A stretch of 64,000 nucleotides of DNA from Emydura subglobosa (lineage: Eukaryota > Chordata > Testudines > Chelidae). This document shows positions 1 through 12,055 of the stretch, piece by piece. The translations under genes were made by a program, and so were the position numbers. The notes under the pieces were generated by a model. It ran no database searches, was not told the origin of the DNA, and saw only the letters and a list, made by a program, of their open reading frames with translations. How positions within the stretch are numbered: position 1 is the first letter of the stretch; each line of letters begins with the position of its first letter. The DNA lies in the NCBI GenBank assembly GCA_007922225.1, contig ML679958.1:54330838-54394837 (forward strand), given 5' to 3'.

Positions 1-1102
1 TGAAAGATGAAAGGTAAGATTTCCAAACTGTAAAGTCCAGAAAGTGAATTCGTGAATTGTGTAAAAAGCATTTTGGGGAACTATGATAAAACGGCAGAAG
101 GTACAGTCCTCTCATCCTTTTCATTACAAATAGTGAAAAGCTTTTCAGAAAACTAAAAAGCAAGATTCATGAACTGGAACAGTTAGCTAAGAAATAGCAG
201 TACTGTTAATACTACTAACAACAAGAACCGGCATTTGATTATTCCTGACAATGGGATTTAATGGGGTCAACCCAGGATAGATTTTTTTTTCCTTATTTTC
301 CAGACCCATATTATATGCTCGTCAGAAACATATTATAAATGCAATAAATAGGACAGCCTTTAATGGTTATCACAATTTGGGGTGGTTTTTTTCAAGCAAT
401 AGTGTCCACCATTGCTCCCATTTGGTTCAACTCCACCAGTGTAGCAATTTCCACAATTAATCATCTAAATAAGAATGCCATATTTATAAGATACTTAGGG
501 TCAGATCACAACTCACTCTGTTTCTCATCATCTCTATTCTCTTCACATTTATGCTTCTGCTCATTGTTAAGCAAACAGAACTTATTACATGACAGTGAGG
601 TTTTTCCCCTTTCCCCCCCTTTTTATGCCTTTTGTGAAAAACATGAGCTACACTGAAACTTAATTGGAAAAAAAGCAACATTTCTGGAGAAGTAAAATCA
701 CTTGGAATAGAAAGAGGTTTTGCTGTTGCTGTGTTTCCCTCTCCTCTCCATCACAAATATTCTTACTTTTGCACATATCTGCCTGGAATGGAAAGGTTTT
801 CATTGACTTACATGAGAATTTGATCTGGTCCATGTGGCTATTACAAAGTATGCTGTCCATAATCATTCTGGGGTTATGAAAATTAAAATCTAGAAGACCA
901 ATGTATAAAACTTATTTTTTAAAATATCCAAATCTTAAGGAGCTTCTAAAATGGAATAAAAAAGGTTTCCTCAAATTGATGTCAACATCTGCAAGTGTCT
1001 AAAGAAATTTAGATTGTTTATTTATTTGTTTCATTTGAAATCTTAAAAAGTAAAAGCTTTTTTTTTTTTATCAGACTAATATCTGGCTGGTTGCAAATGG
1101 CC
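1..1102. other. Single-copy AT-rich DNA, no gene seen
   Basis: No reading frame here resembles a known protein and no repeat family is recognised. It contains only short T-runs. The open frames present are short, overlap on both strands and have no domain signature, so I read them as chance. Confidence 0.6.
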
Positions 1103-1831
1103 TGTGTAGTCAGTTGTTGGCTGCCTACATTCTCCCAGTGCGTATGCTGTCCCAGCTCTGCGCAGATAACCGAGACACCACGGGATGATTGAATTATTCA
1201 ATAAGACCAGAGATGTGTTTCAGTAATGAAGGCACCAGGCCAGGTTTATTGTAGACAAAGCAGGGTTTTAGTATCCCGTAGACTCTACTGGACCACTAAC
1301 GCATGTATGCTTGTTACAATGGACCAGTTCAATAAATGGCAGGACTTTCCATTTCTCCCTTGGCTGGACCAAGCCACTCCCTTTGAGACCCTCCTTTATA
1401 CACTGATACAAACAAGTTGTGTATTGCCCCATTGATGTGTGTAGTTGCCACCCTTTGATGTGGTAAGACACCATTCTCTGACCTGATAAGATACCACCTT
1501 TTACCTTGTACCAGATGGTTTGGGCAATTCATTTTTATCCATCATATTGCCATTCTGAGGGGTCAGTATGCCCTAATTGTATTTGATGTATTGGGATGTT
1601 CTGGTAACTTCTGGAATGTGCTTGCGTGAGTGTTCTGTACGTAGTGCTTCTTTAGGAATGTGTGTGTATCAGCTCTGTTTTTGCCAGTTACTGTGAGTCT
1701 GCCAGCATTTACAGCATGACTTCTACTAACTTTGCTTTCTAACAACAGGGCTTAACCATTACTTTGTCTTAGGCCTCAGACTTAGCCTGTTATGCTAGGC
1801 CTCATGTCTCAGGCTCTCATTTTCTATTACA
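1103..1831 (-). mobile_element. Solo LTR-like element (endogenous retrovirus/LTR retrotransposon)
   Basis: Read on the minus strand this has the order of an LTR. It starts TGTAATAG at 1831, has a TATA box (TATAAAGG) at 1400-1393 and a polyadenylation signal (AATAAA) at 1250-1245 about 145 bases downstream, and ends in ACTACACA at 1103. That gives U3, a short R and U5 of plausible size. No gag, pol or env lies on either side, so it is best read as a solo LTR. I could not find a clean flanking duplication, so the ends are approximate. The family is unassigned. Confidence 0.55.
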
Positions 1832-3150
1832 GCCTTTATTGGAGCAAAACCCCTAGATCCAAGTGGGGAAGGGGTAGCGGTTATTGAATGAAAGAGTGTA
1901 TGTATCCAGAGTTGACTATTCTTCAGTCTGTGTTACCCCTAGCTGCTAATAAGACTAGAAAAGAAAGCAAGCAAGGAAGAAAAGAATGTAGAAAGAAAAG
2001 GAAGAAGGCCAGGAAAGAAAGCTGTGTCTCTAGGGTAAAACATTATAGAAGACCAGACAGCAACAGATAGAAGAAAGCTACTGCTGCATTATATTAGTGT
2101 TCCCCAGTTGCAAAAGTCTGGCAACAGGTACTATGCACAAAAATGTGAGATGAGAAGACATTTTCTACTTAGTATTTCATAAACAGTACTACAGTCTATG
2201 GGGAATTATATTCTATCCTGCATGTAAAGGGAGGATTGGCAAGATATGAGGGAAAATGGCACTTGTCCTCTCAAGCAAATGAGTGATATACAAGGGAAGA
2301 ATCTTTTTAGTGTTCCTATTTTTCCCCATTTCCCTTGAGTCAGCCAGTTGGTCTTGCTTGAGGGGGGAAAGTAGGAACATTGTGTCTCTGACTCCAAATC
2401 CACTTCAACTCACTGGGGAATGTGTCTCTCCATTTCAATCTTTCCAATCTCCAATTCTTTATTGAGTGACTCAGGAAAACCAAACTAATACAAAGAATTC
2501 CCAAAGACAAAAGTATTCCCTGGAGCCAAACTTTAACATGTATTACCATGAAAACAAACACACAGACAAAAAATAAATCAAACCAATGCATAAAACTAAA
2601 CAGAGACTATCGGACTGGATTTCATGGGAAAAGAACAAGATCTCATTTTCTTCCTTTGTTGTGATGCAATGACGCTACATGCTGCCAGACCTTTCTCTTA
2701 AATTGCTCTCTAACAGCTAGGTGCCCTCCACACCTCTGTCACTAAAGAAGAATAGCAAACACCAAGTTTGTTTTTGTTTATTTAGGCTCCTGCTATGCTG
2801 CTTGTCTCAAGTATCAGATAATTCCTTTTTCAGAACAAATTTCCTTTAGCATCTTGTTCTCTCTTCTGAAGACTCTGACTTGGTTCACATAACAAAATCC
2901 CCACAAAGTATTCATTGAAAGAAGCTACATTTGTAAAAATAATACTGCTCAGATACATCCTCCCACATACACACACACAGATTAAGGGTAGCTATAGTTA
3001 TTGCCGATATAGACATTCATATATATTAATATATGCATATTAATCGTTGGACAAACAAAGCCCTTATGCTAGTTCAACTGGATTCTGCGTGGTGTAAGTA
3101 TCCAGTCATAAGAACACTTTAGCAGGATGAGACCTTTAGTCCTTACTGTT
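1832..3150. other. Single-copy DNA with a purine-rich tract
   Basis: No gene seen. About 1957-2025 is strongly purine-rich on the plus strand (GAAAG/GGAAG words), which gives a lysine-rich open frame that is a composition artefact. A short CA-rich run lies near 2965-2980 and an AT palindrome near 3018-3042. Confidence 0.5.
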
Positions 3151-3154
3151 TAAA

Positions 3155-3325
3155 ATAGTAAACTCATTGAGGCAGGAAATTTTCAGCATCTGTACGTACA
3201 GTGACTAGCACAGTATGGCCCAATCCCTGAGTGGGACTTCTAGGGTGTTACTGTAATACAAATTCTAAATTATACAAATAATTTTAATAATACATAAAAT
3301 AAAATAATAAAAATAATATAGCGAG
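3155..3325 (+). repeat. Ancient SINE/LINE 3'-tail repeat, copy 1
   Basis: The block runs from a cassette like 'GAGGCAGGAAATTTTCAGC' through 'CAGTGACTAGCACAGTATGG' to 'TACTGTAATACAAAT' and an A/T-rich tail. The same cassette, which I know as a common old amniote repeat, recurs reversed at 23985-24085 and in part at 17507-17600, 40055-40170 and 53655-53720. I do not assign a formal family name. It is well diverged and therefore old. Confidence 0.5.
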
Positions 3326-4002
3326 TTACATAAGTGATTGCAAAATAAGACAGAAAGCGTCATTCTCAGAGGTAGCATTACAACGTAGGCATTAATTTTT
3401 AGACACCTACACCATGGCTCTTTCTATTGCTTCATTTTACAGAAGATTTACAAATATGTATCAAAATGAAAGTACACTTAAGATATTACCAAGACCATCC
3501 TGTTTCTATGAAGATTAAATTGTGTAACAAAGTGTGAAAAAAACTTGTTTCCCATACATTGTAGAACATCAGATATACATTTTAAGAACCCCAGTGGAAC
3601 ATGTATGTGCACTCCTGGACGAAAGGAAATGGTGCTCTCTCTGCAACTTCTTTTTCATCTCATAAATATTGTTTGCACAATAGAATTAATTTATTGAAAC
3701 TGGAATTAGAGTACTCTTTTTGATTCAGTCAAACATTTCCTTTAGTACACCTGCTTTAGGAAGCTGAGAACAATGTACACTACTGTATTCCGCTCCTCTT
3801 ACTACTATTGTTACTTCCTGGGGAAAATTTTGCTCACCTTACACTTGTGAATATTCCACCAAAGTCAACATGAAGAAGATAAACAGGATTTGCCCCTCTT
3901 TTCTTTTACCATGAATGCCCAAGAAATTAAGAGATCTAGCTTTTGTTTCTAACTGATTTAAAAGCACATCATCACTATTTATTTCCTGTGGGTATGATTC
4001 AG

Positions 4003-4092
4003 AAACCTTTACTCATACTGACCAGCATCAGTTACTTGAGTAGTCCCACTAAAGTAAAGGGGACTACTCACATGAGTAAATGCTCATGAGCA
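4003..4092. repeat. Palindromic MITE-like repeat ('GAGTAGTCCCACT' type)
   Basis: The core GAGTAGTCCCACT is followed after a short spacer by GGGGACTACTC, so the two halves form a hairpin. Related copies lie at 28890-28975 and 46195-46318. This palindrome, centred on a CATTGAAGTCAATGG-like sequence, is widespread in turtle and bird genomes. I treat it as a nonautonomous DNA-transposon relic. Confidence 0.5.
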
Positions 4093-4507
4093 TGAATAAG
4101 GATTGCAAAACTGGGCAGTGTATGACTATTTCAAAAAGGGTAGAGCAACTCAGCACAATTCCAATGAAAAGGAATGTAAGCTTTGCTTATGTCATGCTTG
4201 CTTTCCATGCAGAAGTATTCACTTTTCCCAGTTTCAAAAGTCTCTCCAGCACATGATATACAAAGTTCCAGTGGAGACAGTGAAGTCAGCTGATGCAGTA
4301 GCTGCAGCAAATTTTTAAACCAATGCATCTTATTCAGGATATTTCTAGCACTGAAAGAATGATACTTGGAGTGGTCACAGACTGTGATGTGCAGCTCTCT
4401 TCAGATAATTTCAGTGTGGACATTTTCGTTGAAGGAGTTAATTCAGACAAGCAAGTATAAACAACATGTTAGAAAGTAAAACAGAGCATCACTATATCCT
4501 GTGACAC

Positions 4508-4618
4508 TTGGGGTGGGTTCTTCAGAAGAACCTGAATTAGACACCTAACTCAAATTGAATATCCGTTGGAGTTAGATGCCAAACTCACTCAGGAACTTTT
4601 GAAAACCCACCCTAGGTT
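4508..4618. repeat. Palindromic MITE-like repeat ('GTTAGGTGCCTAA' type)
   Basis: The block starts GGGTGGGTTCTTCAGAAG and ends TTTTGAAAACCCACCCT, so its ends are inverted copies. Inside are GACACCTAACTC and its partner GGAGTTAGATGCC. Related sequence with the same words is found at 8625-8760 and 14780-14915. It is probably a nonautonomous DNA transposon. Confidence 0.5.
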
Positions 4619-5684
4619 CATGAATACACAGTGTTAATGGGTATATCTATATTAAAAGGAGGTAAAAATAATTAAAATAAAACTACTGTGTTTGTGATCC
4701 TTTATTAGGGATGTTAAGAGTCTGGAAGATACCATTACTTCATCAGAAAGTTATGAAGAAATCAGGAAGGTGTCAGTAAAAGGAATTGTAAAAACTGTTA
4801 AAAATGAATTAAGGGACGAACCACAGATTTGCACATCCAGGTTATGTTCATCAACATTGGTTTCCAGATTGTAGCATCATAAAAAAAAGAATTGAGCTAT
4901 GTAAGCACTGGGATATATCCTCTAGTTAAGGAAATTCAATTAATCCATTACCCGTACCATGTTTCTTGGGAGTTTCAGGTTGCTTAGCTTTATATTAGAT
5001 TTAAAAATTATCATCAATATATGTTTCATTAATTAAAATAGACTTTAAATTTATTACAGACAACAACATAAAGATGATATGGGTCAAATGAATGAATTTA
5101 ACAGAGGATGCAAAATCTTATAAGTAATAAATAATCAGTCATAGTAAATCAGTCTGATCATAAAGTCTTATCACACTTTAGTAAACCCATTTTAAATTCT
5201 ATACTATTTTAGGGGAGACAATTTTGGTAGCAAATGGAATTTGGGATGCATAATAAAAGTCCTTATTTAGTTGCTAATCAGAAGTTATGGGATTAACTGT
5301 GACTTTTCAAAGAAAAATAATTTTAGTTAGAAAATTAAACAATTATTTAATTACTGAAATATTACTTCAATTCCCAGTTACCTACCCATATAATATTCCA
5401 AAGGCTAGCCTTTTAATCTTCTGTCTTTCCTTTCTCTCTCCCTTTCACACACACATACATACACAAAGGAAGTATGAATTTACGTCTTAATCCAATGCCA
5501 TTTAAATTAATGGGAATGTATCCACTGACTTCAGTGGAAATTGGATAGGACCCTTATTAATTCATGATGCAAATATTTTCTCAGGAAATTCTCCAGTAGA
5601 TGTAAATGTAACCCCACTGTCTAGCGTCTTATGTAGCCTCCATCTATGTCCAGTTCACAGATTAGGTGAATCTATTACCAGTCA

Positions 5685-5765
5685 AAGTCTAGCTCTTTAC
5701 CTTAAACTGTAAAAACTCATGCTTTTAGATCAAGAGATCCTTGGTTCAATCCCTGGAGTCATCCA
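5685..5765 (+). repeat. tRNA-derived SINE fragment
   Basis: The segment contains a tRNA-like A-box region (CTAGCTCTTTACC) and, about 50 bases later, a B box (GGTTCAATCCC) with intervening sequence of the right size. It lacks a full cloverleaf and the acceptor stem pairing, so it is not a functional tRNA gene. It matches the pattern of tRNA-headed SINEs common in reptiles. Confidence 0.4.
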
Positions 5766-8700
5766 AGACTGTGGCCCATCACATAAAAACCTGTGATTTG
5801 TAACCCGACTCTTAAGGCTTTCAGCTGTTAATTCAAAGTATTTTTGCAACTGTTGTCTTATTCTGGTATCAGTGTGGTTTTTTCCATTAGGATTTTGAAG
5901 ACAGAAAATTTGAAATATGCTTATCTGTGGTAAATTTCAGTTATTAGCACTGTCCGGAGTCCTTGGTGGCCAGCTGAAGGTTTCAGTTTTCAGTCCATTA
6001 TCCTGTCCATTTATATCTGGGAAATGGTTTGTTCAAGATATCAGCTTTCTTTCATTAAATTTTGTTGGGTGGCCCATTGGCTAATTCCTTTTAAAAAAGT
6101 TGATGTTGGCCAATCAGAAATCTGAATGGTGCTTCATCAGTCATCTTCATATGAAGAGCTTTACACCATGAGAAAGCACATCTTTTGTAGTTTCATATTA
6201 GTAAATTGAGATGCTTACTGCAAGGGTTTTCCTAGAATCTAAGGTCCATAAACCTTTATGTGCAAAATATTTTGGGATATCCCATTTCTGCTACTAGAAT
6301 TTCCCTGGTTGAAGCCAATGAGCAACTGCTCTGAGAGTTGATTGGTTGATTGGTTGGTTGATTTTTTTTTCCCCTTGGGCTCTCCATCACCGGCATCTGC
6401 AGTTTACAATACAGCAAAAAATATTTCATGGAACCCTTCTATGTCTGGTTGTCTAATCTCCTTGGCTAATTTTTCCATGATTTTCTGTGCCTTCTGACAC
6501 TGCAGTGCCTCTCCTTTCCAAAGTCCATTTTGAAGTTTACTAGTCTTCTTTCAAAACCTGGTTTTAAATTTAAAGTTTCTCCTAATACTTTGAAACTTTT
6601 AGATTTGTTTTTTTAATTGGTAGATTATACCATAATCTGTCACTTGACACTTATTCTACGGCTACCTAAAATTTGCTCAACACCAGCCTGGTGAAACAAA
6701 GGTATAAACATTTAATCTCTGTTCTTCTTGGTTTTTTTCTTAGTTGACTTACGTGCTGGAATCAATTCTGTATATAGCTAATTAGACTGTTAACAAGCCT
6801 TGTGACCATTCAGTTGTTGTTACACACTTCACCTCTGTTTATCTTGAGGACTCTCACTTCACATTGGCTATTAAACGTGTATAAATTAAGGAGGGAATTT
6901 TTAAAAGTGTTCAGGATTGGCTTTAGTGTTCCCATTGGAGTCAATGGGAGTTTAAACATTGGCTTCAATAGTGGCAAAGTAAGACCAATGCTGAGTGTTT
7001 TTTGAAAACGCTCCCTGAAATGTATCACAAGTTTTTAATATATCTAGAAGATACTTTTTATACCTTTGCTCATATCTATAAAATATGTTAATTAATCAAC
7101 ATTTCTTATTTAAAAAAAAGCACATGAAGCTAACACTTTGTGGGTACTGACTCCTAGAAAAAGAGCTTCCTCAGATTAGCATTTTAAGAGGTCTGTATCC
7201 AACATACTTTCAACAGCTTTAATTGTTCACAAAGTTTCTTAAATTCAATTAATCCTTTACTTTAAGAAAATGATAATTTTCCTATTAAAAAGGGTTGATT
7301 ATTTTATTTATTTATTATTTGTTTAAATTTTAAAATAAAAATATGTTTATCCAAATCCCCTTCCTCTCAGTGGTTCAGGATTGGGACTCTGATTATTACA
7401 GTTCTGCTGCATAATTAAAGTATAGTGAACTGTTTTTACAGAGCCCTTATCATTAAGGTAAATATGCATCTTTGTAGGGATATGCTGAGTGGTTTAAGAG
7501 GGTGAATATTATACCTGGGGAAAAATAAATTTTTGGCTATTCACTTTCTGATGTTTTGTATGTTTTATTAGTTAAGTAAGGCATCTTGAGTTTAGGATAG
7601 CTCTTAATCCACAGTAATAAAATTAATTAAAGTTATAGAGTAGGATTTTTTTTAATGTGACTAAGGCTTCTCAATTCTCAATGGGAATTCCCAAGTTCTC
7701 GGACACTGTTGCATTATTGTAATTTATTGTTTTACTGTAAATGAATATTTCAATAATAATGTGATTGTAATCTCTCCTCTTTTCATGTGATGTGTGATTT
7801 CCACAAGCCCAGTCTATTACATCTATTGAACTTCTCTTTGTAATTGAAGATCAGAAAGGATGACAGTTGGATGAATCTGCTTCAGGGAGAGTGCTACATC
7901 TGATAGGTGTTTTCTGAAAATCTTTGTGAAACATGAAAGAACACTTGAAAGCTGTTATGGTCTTTCTTAGAACTGTGGGCTTACTTGATGTATGCTGTAT
8001 AATGCATTTACCCCCAACACTGACCAAAGTTTTGGTTTACATCAATTGTTTATACAGACAGTTTTATGAAAGTTTTTCTTTGGCATTGCTGAATATTTCC
8101 TTTTATTCACAATGCAGATGCACGGACAAACATGTGGAAGAACAAACACATCAGGAGATGTTATGATGACTCAAAGATCATTTCACAATTCTTCTTTTGG
8201 TGTTGCTCCTCCTTTGGATCCTCTTAGTTTCTGTATTCTTTACACTTTGTCTTTTGACAGATCATTGAGAGTGTATGGAAGAACAGATGATAATTTTTAA
8301 TTTCTTTTTTTCCTTTTCATTTGGATGTATTAGTGCCTCTCAGCTATTCAGCTGGTGCCTGAGAGAAAAAACCCTGAGGCCTGCACACCTAGCCACATGA
8401 TGTTAATATAGACAAAACTTCTTGCTAACCTACAGAGTTGTGTGCAGTGGAAATTCTCATTTACTCATCAGCAGCACTGCATATTATTCTGTTGAGTGAT
8501 TGTCTGGAATATAGGTATTTTGAATGTGATTTTTTTTTGTTGAATGGTCATGGAAGCAGAGCAACAAGAGCCTCACTGTCTTTTAAAAATGTCATTAAAA
8601 TCATCAGGGCTAACTCCATACTTGGTGGGATATTCAAAAGCATCTAGGTGCTTAACTCAAATAGGTACCTAAGAATATTTGAAAATCTCATTAAGTACCT

Positions 8701-9157
8701 ATCTGTATCTTCAACTACCTAAACATCTATAAAAATCTGTTTCCTAATTCCTAGCTTTTATGTTTGAAAATCTTGGCTAAGATGAATCCCTTTCCCAATC
8801 AGTAAGAAAGAATCACAAAATTAAGTTTAGATTCATAGAAAAAAATGAGTACAAGGCAGAAAAGCAAAATATATGTAAATCTTAAAAATGACCATTTCAA
8901 GGTAGCACAATAAACTAACCATATAGGTTCTGGCTCCATTGCTGAGAAAAAATACATGTACCTATGAGGAACCTTAGCTCCTGACAGCGTCTCAAATCCT
9001 TATTTCAATCCCTTGTAAGTTTTGAATTATTTATTTGAACGTTGATGAAATCTACCCTAAAGAGAAAAAATGTGATGAAAAGAGAAATCTGAATTGTAAA
9101 TATTTCTGCTAAAATAATTCTTTTTAAAAATGCTTCTGTTTAGCATACAGGTGAAGC
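5766..9157. other. Single-copy AT-rich DNA with minor repeats
   Basis: No gene seen. Minor items: a TTGATTGG-type simple repeat at 6338-6364; a palindrome around CCCATTGGAGTCAATGGG at 6932-6949; and a very AT-rich block at 7080-7350. Confidence 0.5.
8625..8760. repeat. Palindromic MITE-like repeat ('GTACCTAAG/CTAGGTGC' type)
   Basis: It carries repeated TATTCAAAAGCATCTAGGTGC and TACCTAAGAATATTTGAAAATC words in alternating orientation. These are the signature of the same TIR-type repeats as 4508-4618 and 14780-14915. The copy is diverged and incomplete. Confidence 0.4.
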
Positions 9158-9165
9158 CTATAGAC

Positions 9166-9495
9166 CAGAGGAAGCCAAACTTACTGATCCTTTGAGACAC
9201 ATACAGCAATCTTCAGAAGTTTGAGAGCTGGGGCTCGCCTGCTGGGCCTCGGGGCTTCAGCCCTGTGGCAGGATGGTGGGGCTTGGGACTTCTGCCCCAT
9301 GGGGCATGCCTGCCAGAGCCCTGAGCTGCAGTAGGTGCCTCCCTGTTGGGCAGAAGCCTGCAGGGCACAAACCCCAGACTCCCCACCCCAGTTTGGTAGA
9401 TGGAGTATGGGGCAGGGGCTAGAGGGCTCCATGAGCTGCTCTTTAACTGTAGAAGAGCCACATACAGCTCCCAAGCAAAGGTTTGGCCACCCCTA
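9166..9495. mobile_element. hAT-type nonautonomous DNA transposon (MITE), 330 bp
   Basis: The left end CAGAGGAAGCCAAACTTACT pairs with the reverse complement of the right end (TAGGGGTGGCCAAACCTTTG), giving CAGNGG-type terminal inverted repeats. The element is flanked by an 8-bp near-duplication, CTATAGAC (9158-9165) and CTATATAC (9496-9503), 7 of 8 matching. An 8-bp duplication and a CAG-start inverted repeat are hallmarks of the hAT superfamily. The interior is GC-richer than its surroundings and has no transposase; long open frames across it on both strands are by-products of that composition. Confidence 0.75.
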
Positions 9496-9503
9496 CTATA
9501 TAC

Positions 9504-11925
9504 ACTACAAAATAATATGGTCATATCAGTAGTTCCACTAATACTAAGAATGTAATGAATACATAACATAAACAAACTGTTAATTCATGTCAAGTCATTT
9601 GTGCATGGCTTCAACACTCCTTCCTCCTTCCCCCCTCTTTGAGATGGATATTTGCCTTATTCTAACTGCTGGCTTACAGATTTCCTCATTTCTCTTACTT
9701 CCTCGGAACATTATTGGACTCAATACTTTAACTTAACCTTATTTGTGAATGTGCTAGATGCTAAGCCTGAATGATTGAAGCTTCTCTATGCTGTTGTCGT
9801 GTTGAAGATAGGGCTGATCAAATGGGTAATGGTTTTATCAAGTTTCTTTCTTGAGCAGTTGATGCAGGTTATTCCAATTCAGTAGCAATTAAACCATTTT
9901 TAAAATGCATACAGCATCACAGGATTTTTCATTGCAACATTTTAAAATGGGATTTTAGAACATGTTTTAGAGCTTTACATTTTTCCTAGGTACTATTTTT
10001 TCTATCACTCATCTGGCAAAGGCAGATCACCTTACAGAAGCCTCTGGGTGACAGAAATAGTAGGACATACTTTAATGTCTAATATCTCATCCTTGTCACA
10101 GTTATGGATGACAGCTGATCATCCTGATACGGCGAGAACTTGTGTAAGGGCTGACCTCACCATCTTCAGAGTGCCTCTTTTTTCCCCCACCTAGGTAACT
10201 CATATAGCAGAACTCCTTCCCTGCAAATAGGTGAAGCATAAACATCTCAGAATTGGCCTGGGTAGATGGTTACCATACAAAAGCATATCTGAAAATCCCA
10301 GCTCCATGCATGTAGGCAAAATGTTTCCCCTCCACAACAACCAAATCTGATTTTGAAATCAGAGGGCACTTATGGAATTTTCAAAATCTATCATCACAGA
10401 TGTTCACAGAAGTTTGGTGCAAAAAAGCTCTTAGGTACTCCAGTCATACTGTATTGAATTAAAAAAAGATGTTTTTTATGCTTGTCCTTTCACCCAGCCA
10501 TATCAACCTAAAGGACCAAACTGAATTCTAAAGAAGAAAAAGCTTTGACATTTTAAAAATGCTCTGACTTTGCTAACAACAATGCTACAAATGTCATTTT
10601 CATTCAGCTAGTGCCACCTCTTATGGATCTTCAAATAACTGCTCCAATTCTCTTCATCTTGGAGCTGAGAAAATTGAAACTATTCATCAGTTATAAGGAA
10701 TCACAAACAAGGATGTGTTACTTGCAATGACTTTGCTGTGACCTTGTTTTCCTAGACAGAGGTCCTACACACCCAAAATATAAAGATTTTGCAGGTCACT
10801 CTCAGACAGATTGTAGGACAAATTGAGCCATCTGGCCTCTATTTTATTAGAATCTAATGCATAGAAAAATTGTTCTGCTTCTGACATCGGTGAAAATGTG
10901 GCTGGAATAGTTCTAATCTGCACCTGTGAAGTAGGGACAAAAACAAGACACTGCTAACCGGATCTCCAGTATCTTCCAACTGATTACCATCAAACCTGAA
11001 TTGACTAGGAACTGTGATTCCCAAGGGCATCATTCTTTGTCACTTTTTAACCCCTCTTACCATGAGGAAAAGTCTCTAACTTCTAGATCCAAAGATTTCC
11101 TTCTGGGCACTTGTCCTAAATATAATGCATCATCTAACTCTAAAAATATTATATAAACACAAAAAGGGGAAAGTGAATATCTGACACAGTGAAATTTCTA
11201 TAATCAAAAAAGCCCGGCATTACTTCATTTTTCAATGCATTACTTTTTAAAATGCTCTGTTGACTTTGTAGATCGTGCATTTTTATATCCAGGTATGATC
11301 ACCATAGTTTCAGTTAAGTCAATGGACTTCAGCAGAATGGGCACTCCATATTCTGACTAACCTGCAAAAGTCCTTCACCATAAAGACCAGCATTTTTTGG
11401 ATGAATGGCTGTCAGAGGGATAGAGGTAGTTTTGATAGATAAGTGGCAGGCCAGTGATGTTGATATTTGGAGTGCATTACTCTTGTTCCTCAGATCCCAG
11501 TTCTCTGCCTTGTTATTTTGGATTTTTTATTTGTTCTGTCTAGCTGCAAGCCTATATTATAGTAAATATTCCTATTATATATTTAACAAACTCTTTTCCA
11601 CATAATGTTAAGGAGTTATTTTTCCCATTAAGACATTTTAAGAAAATGTAAAAGCATGTTTTTTTACTCAAAATTATTTGTTGAAATTTGTTTCATTTGA
11701 ACATCTGCAAATCACGATGAGTTGTGTTTCCCATTTGAGGAACCCTATTACTATTTTGTAACACAATCTGCTTTTTACATTTATTTCAACTTTTTTTAGT
11801 TATCTTTTTTAAGAGGCAATTTTTTTTTCGTGACTGTCTCAGTTGAGATAAATTACATCTAGTTGCTTCCATCACAGAATGTTATATCATTGTGATCATA
11901 TTTATCAGCCTCAAATATATTACTT
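9504..11925. other. Single-copy DNA, no gene seen
   Basis: No convincing reading frame, repeat family or RNA gene is visible across this interval. Confidence 0.5.
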
Positions 11926-11927
11926 AA

Positions 11928-11979
<52 letters not shown>

Positions 11980-11992
11980 AANNNNNNNNNNA

Positions 11993-12036
<44 letters not shown>

Positions 12037-12055
12037 AAAAGAAAGAAAGAAAAAG
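11926..12055 (+). repeat. (GAAA)n microsatellite with assembly gap
   Basis: A tetranucleotide GAAA/AAAG array runs across the interval, nearly pure on both sides of ten Ns at 11982-11991. A few extra-A units appear near 12037-12055. The true length is unknown because the gap is a placeholder. Lys-Glu-rich or Phe-rich open frames through it are artefacts. Confidence 0.95.

Larger units (their letters stand above)
3326..5684. other. Single-copy AT-rich DNA between small repeats
   Basis: No gene seen. Apart from the two palindromic repeats annotated at 4003-4092 and 4508-4618, I recognise nothing in this interval. Confidence 0.5.

Noticed and set aside
5685..5765. Functional tRNA gene
   Set aside because: A and B boxes are recognisable but the acceptor stem and cloverleaf pairing are missing; a SINE fragment is more likely.
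9181..9575. Overlapping 97-120 codon frames as a gene
   Set aside because: They lie inside the hAT MITE, whose GC-rich sequence is open on both strands.
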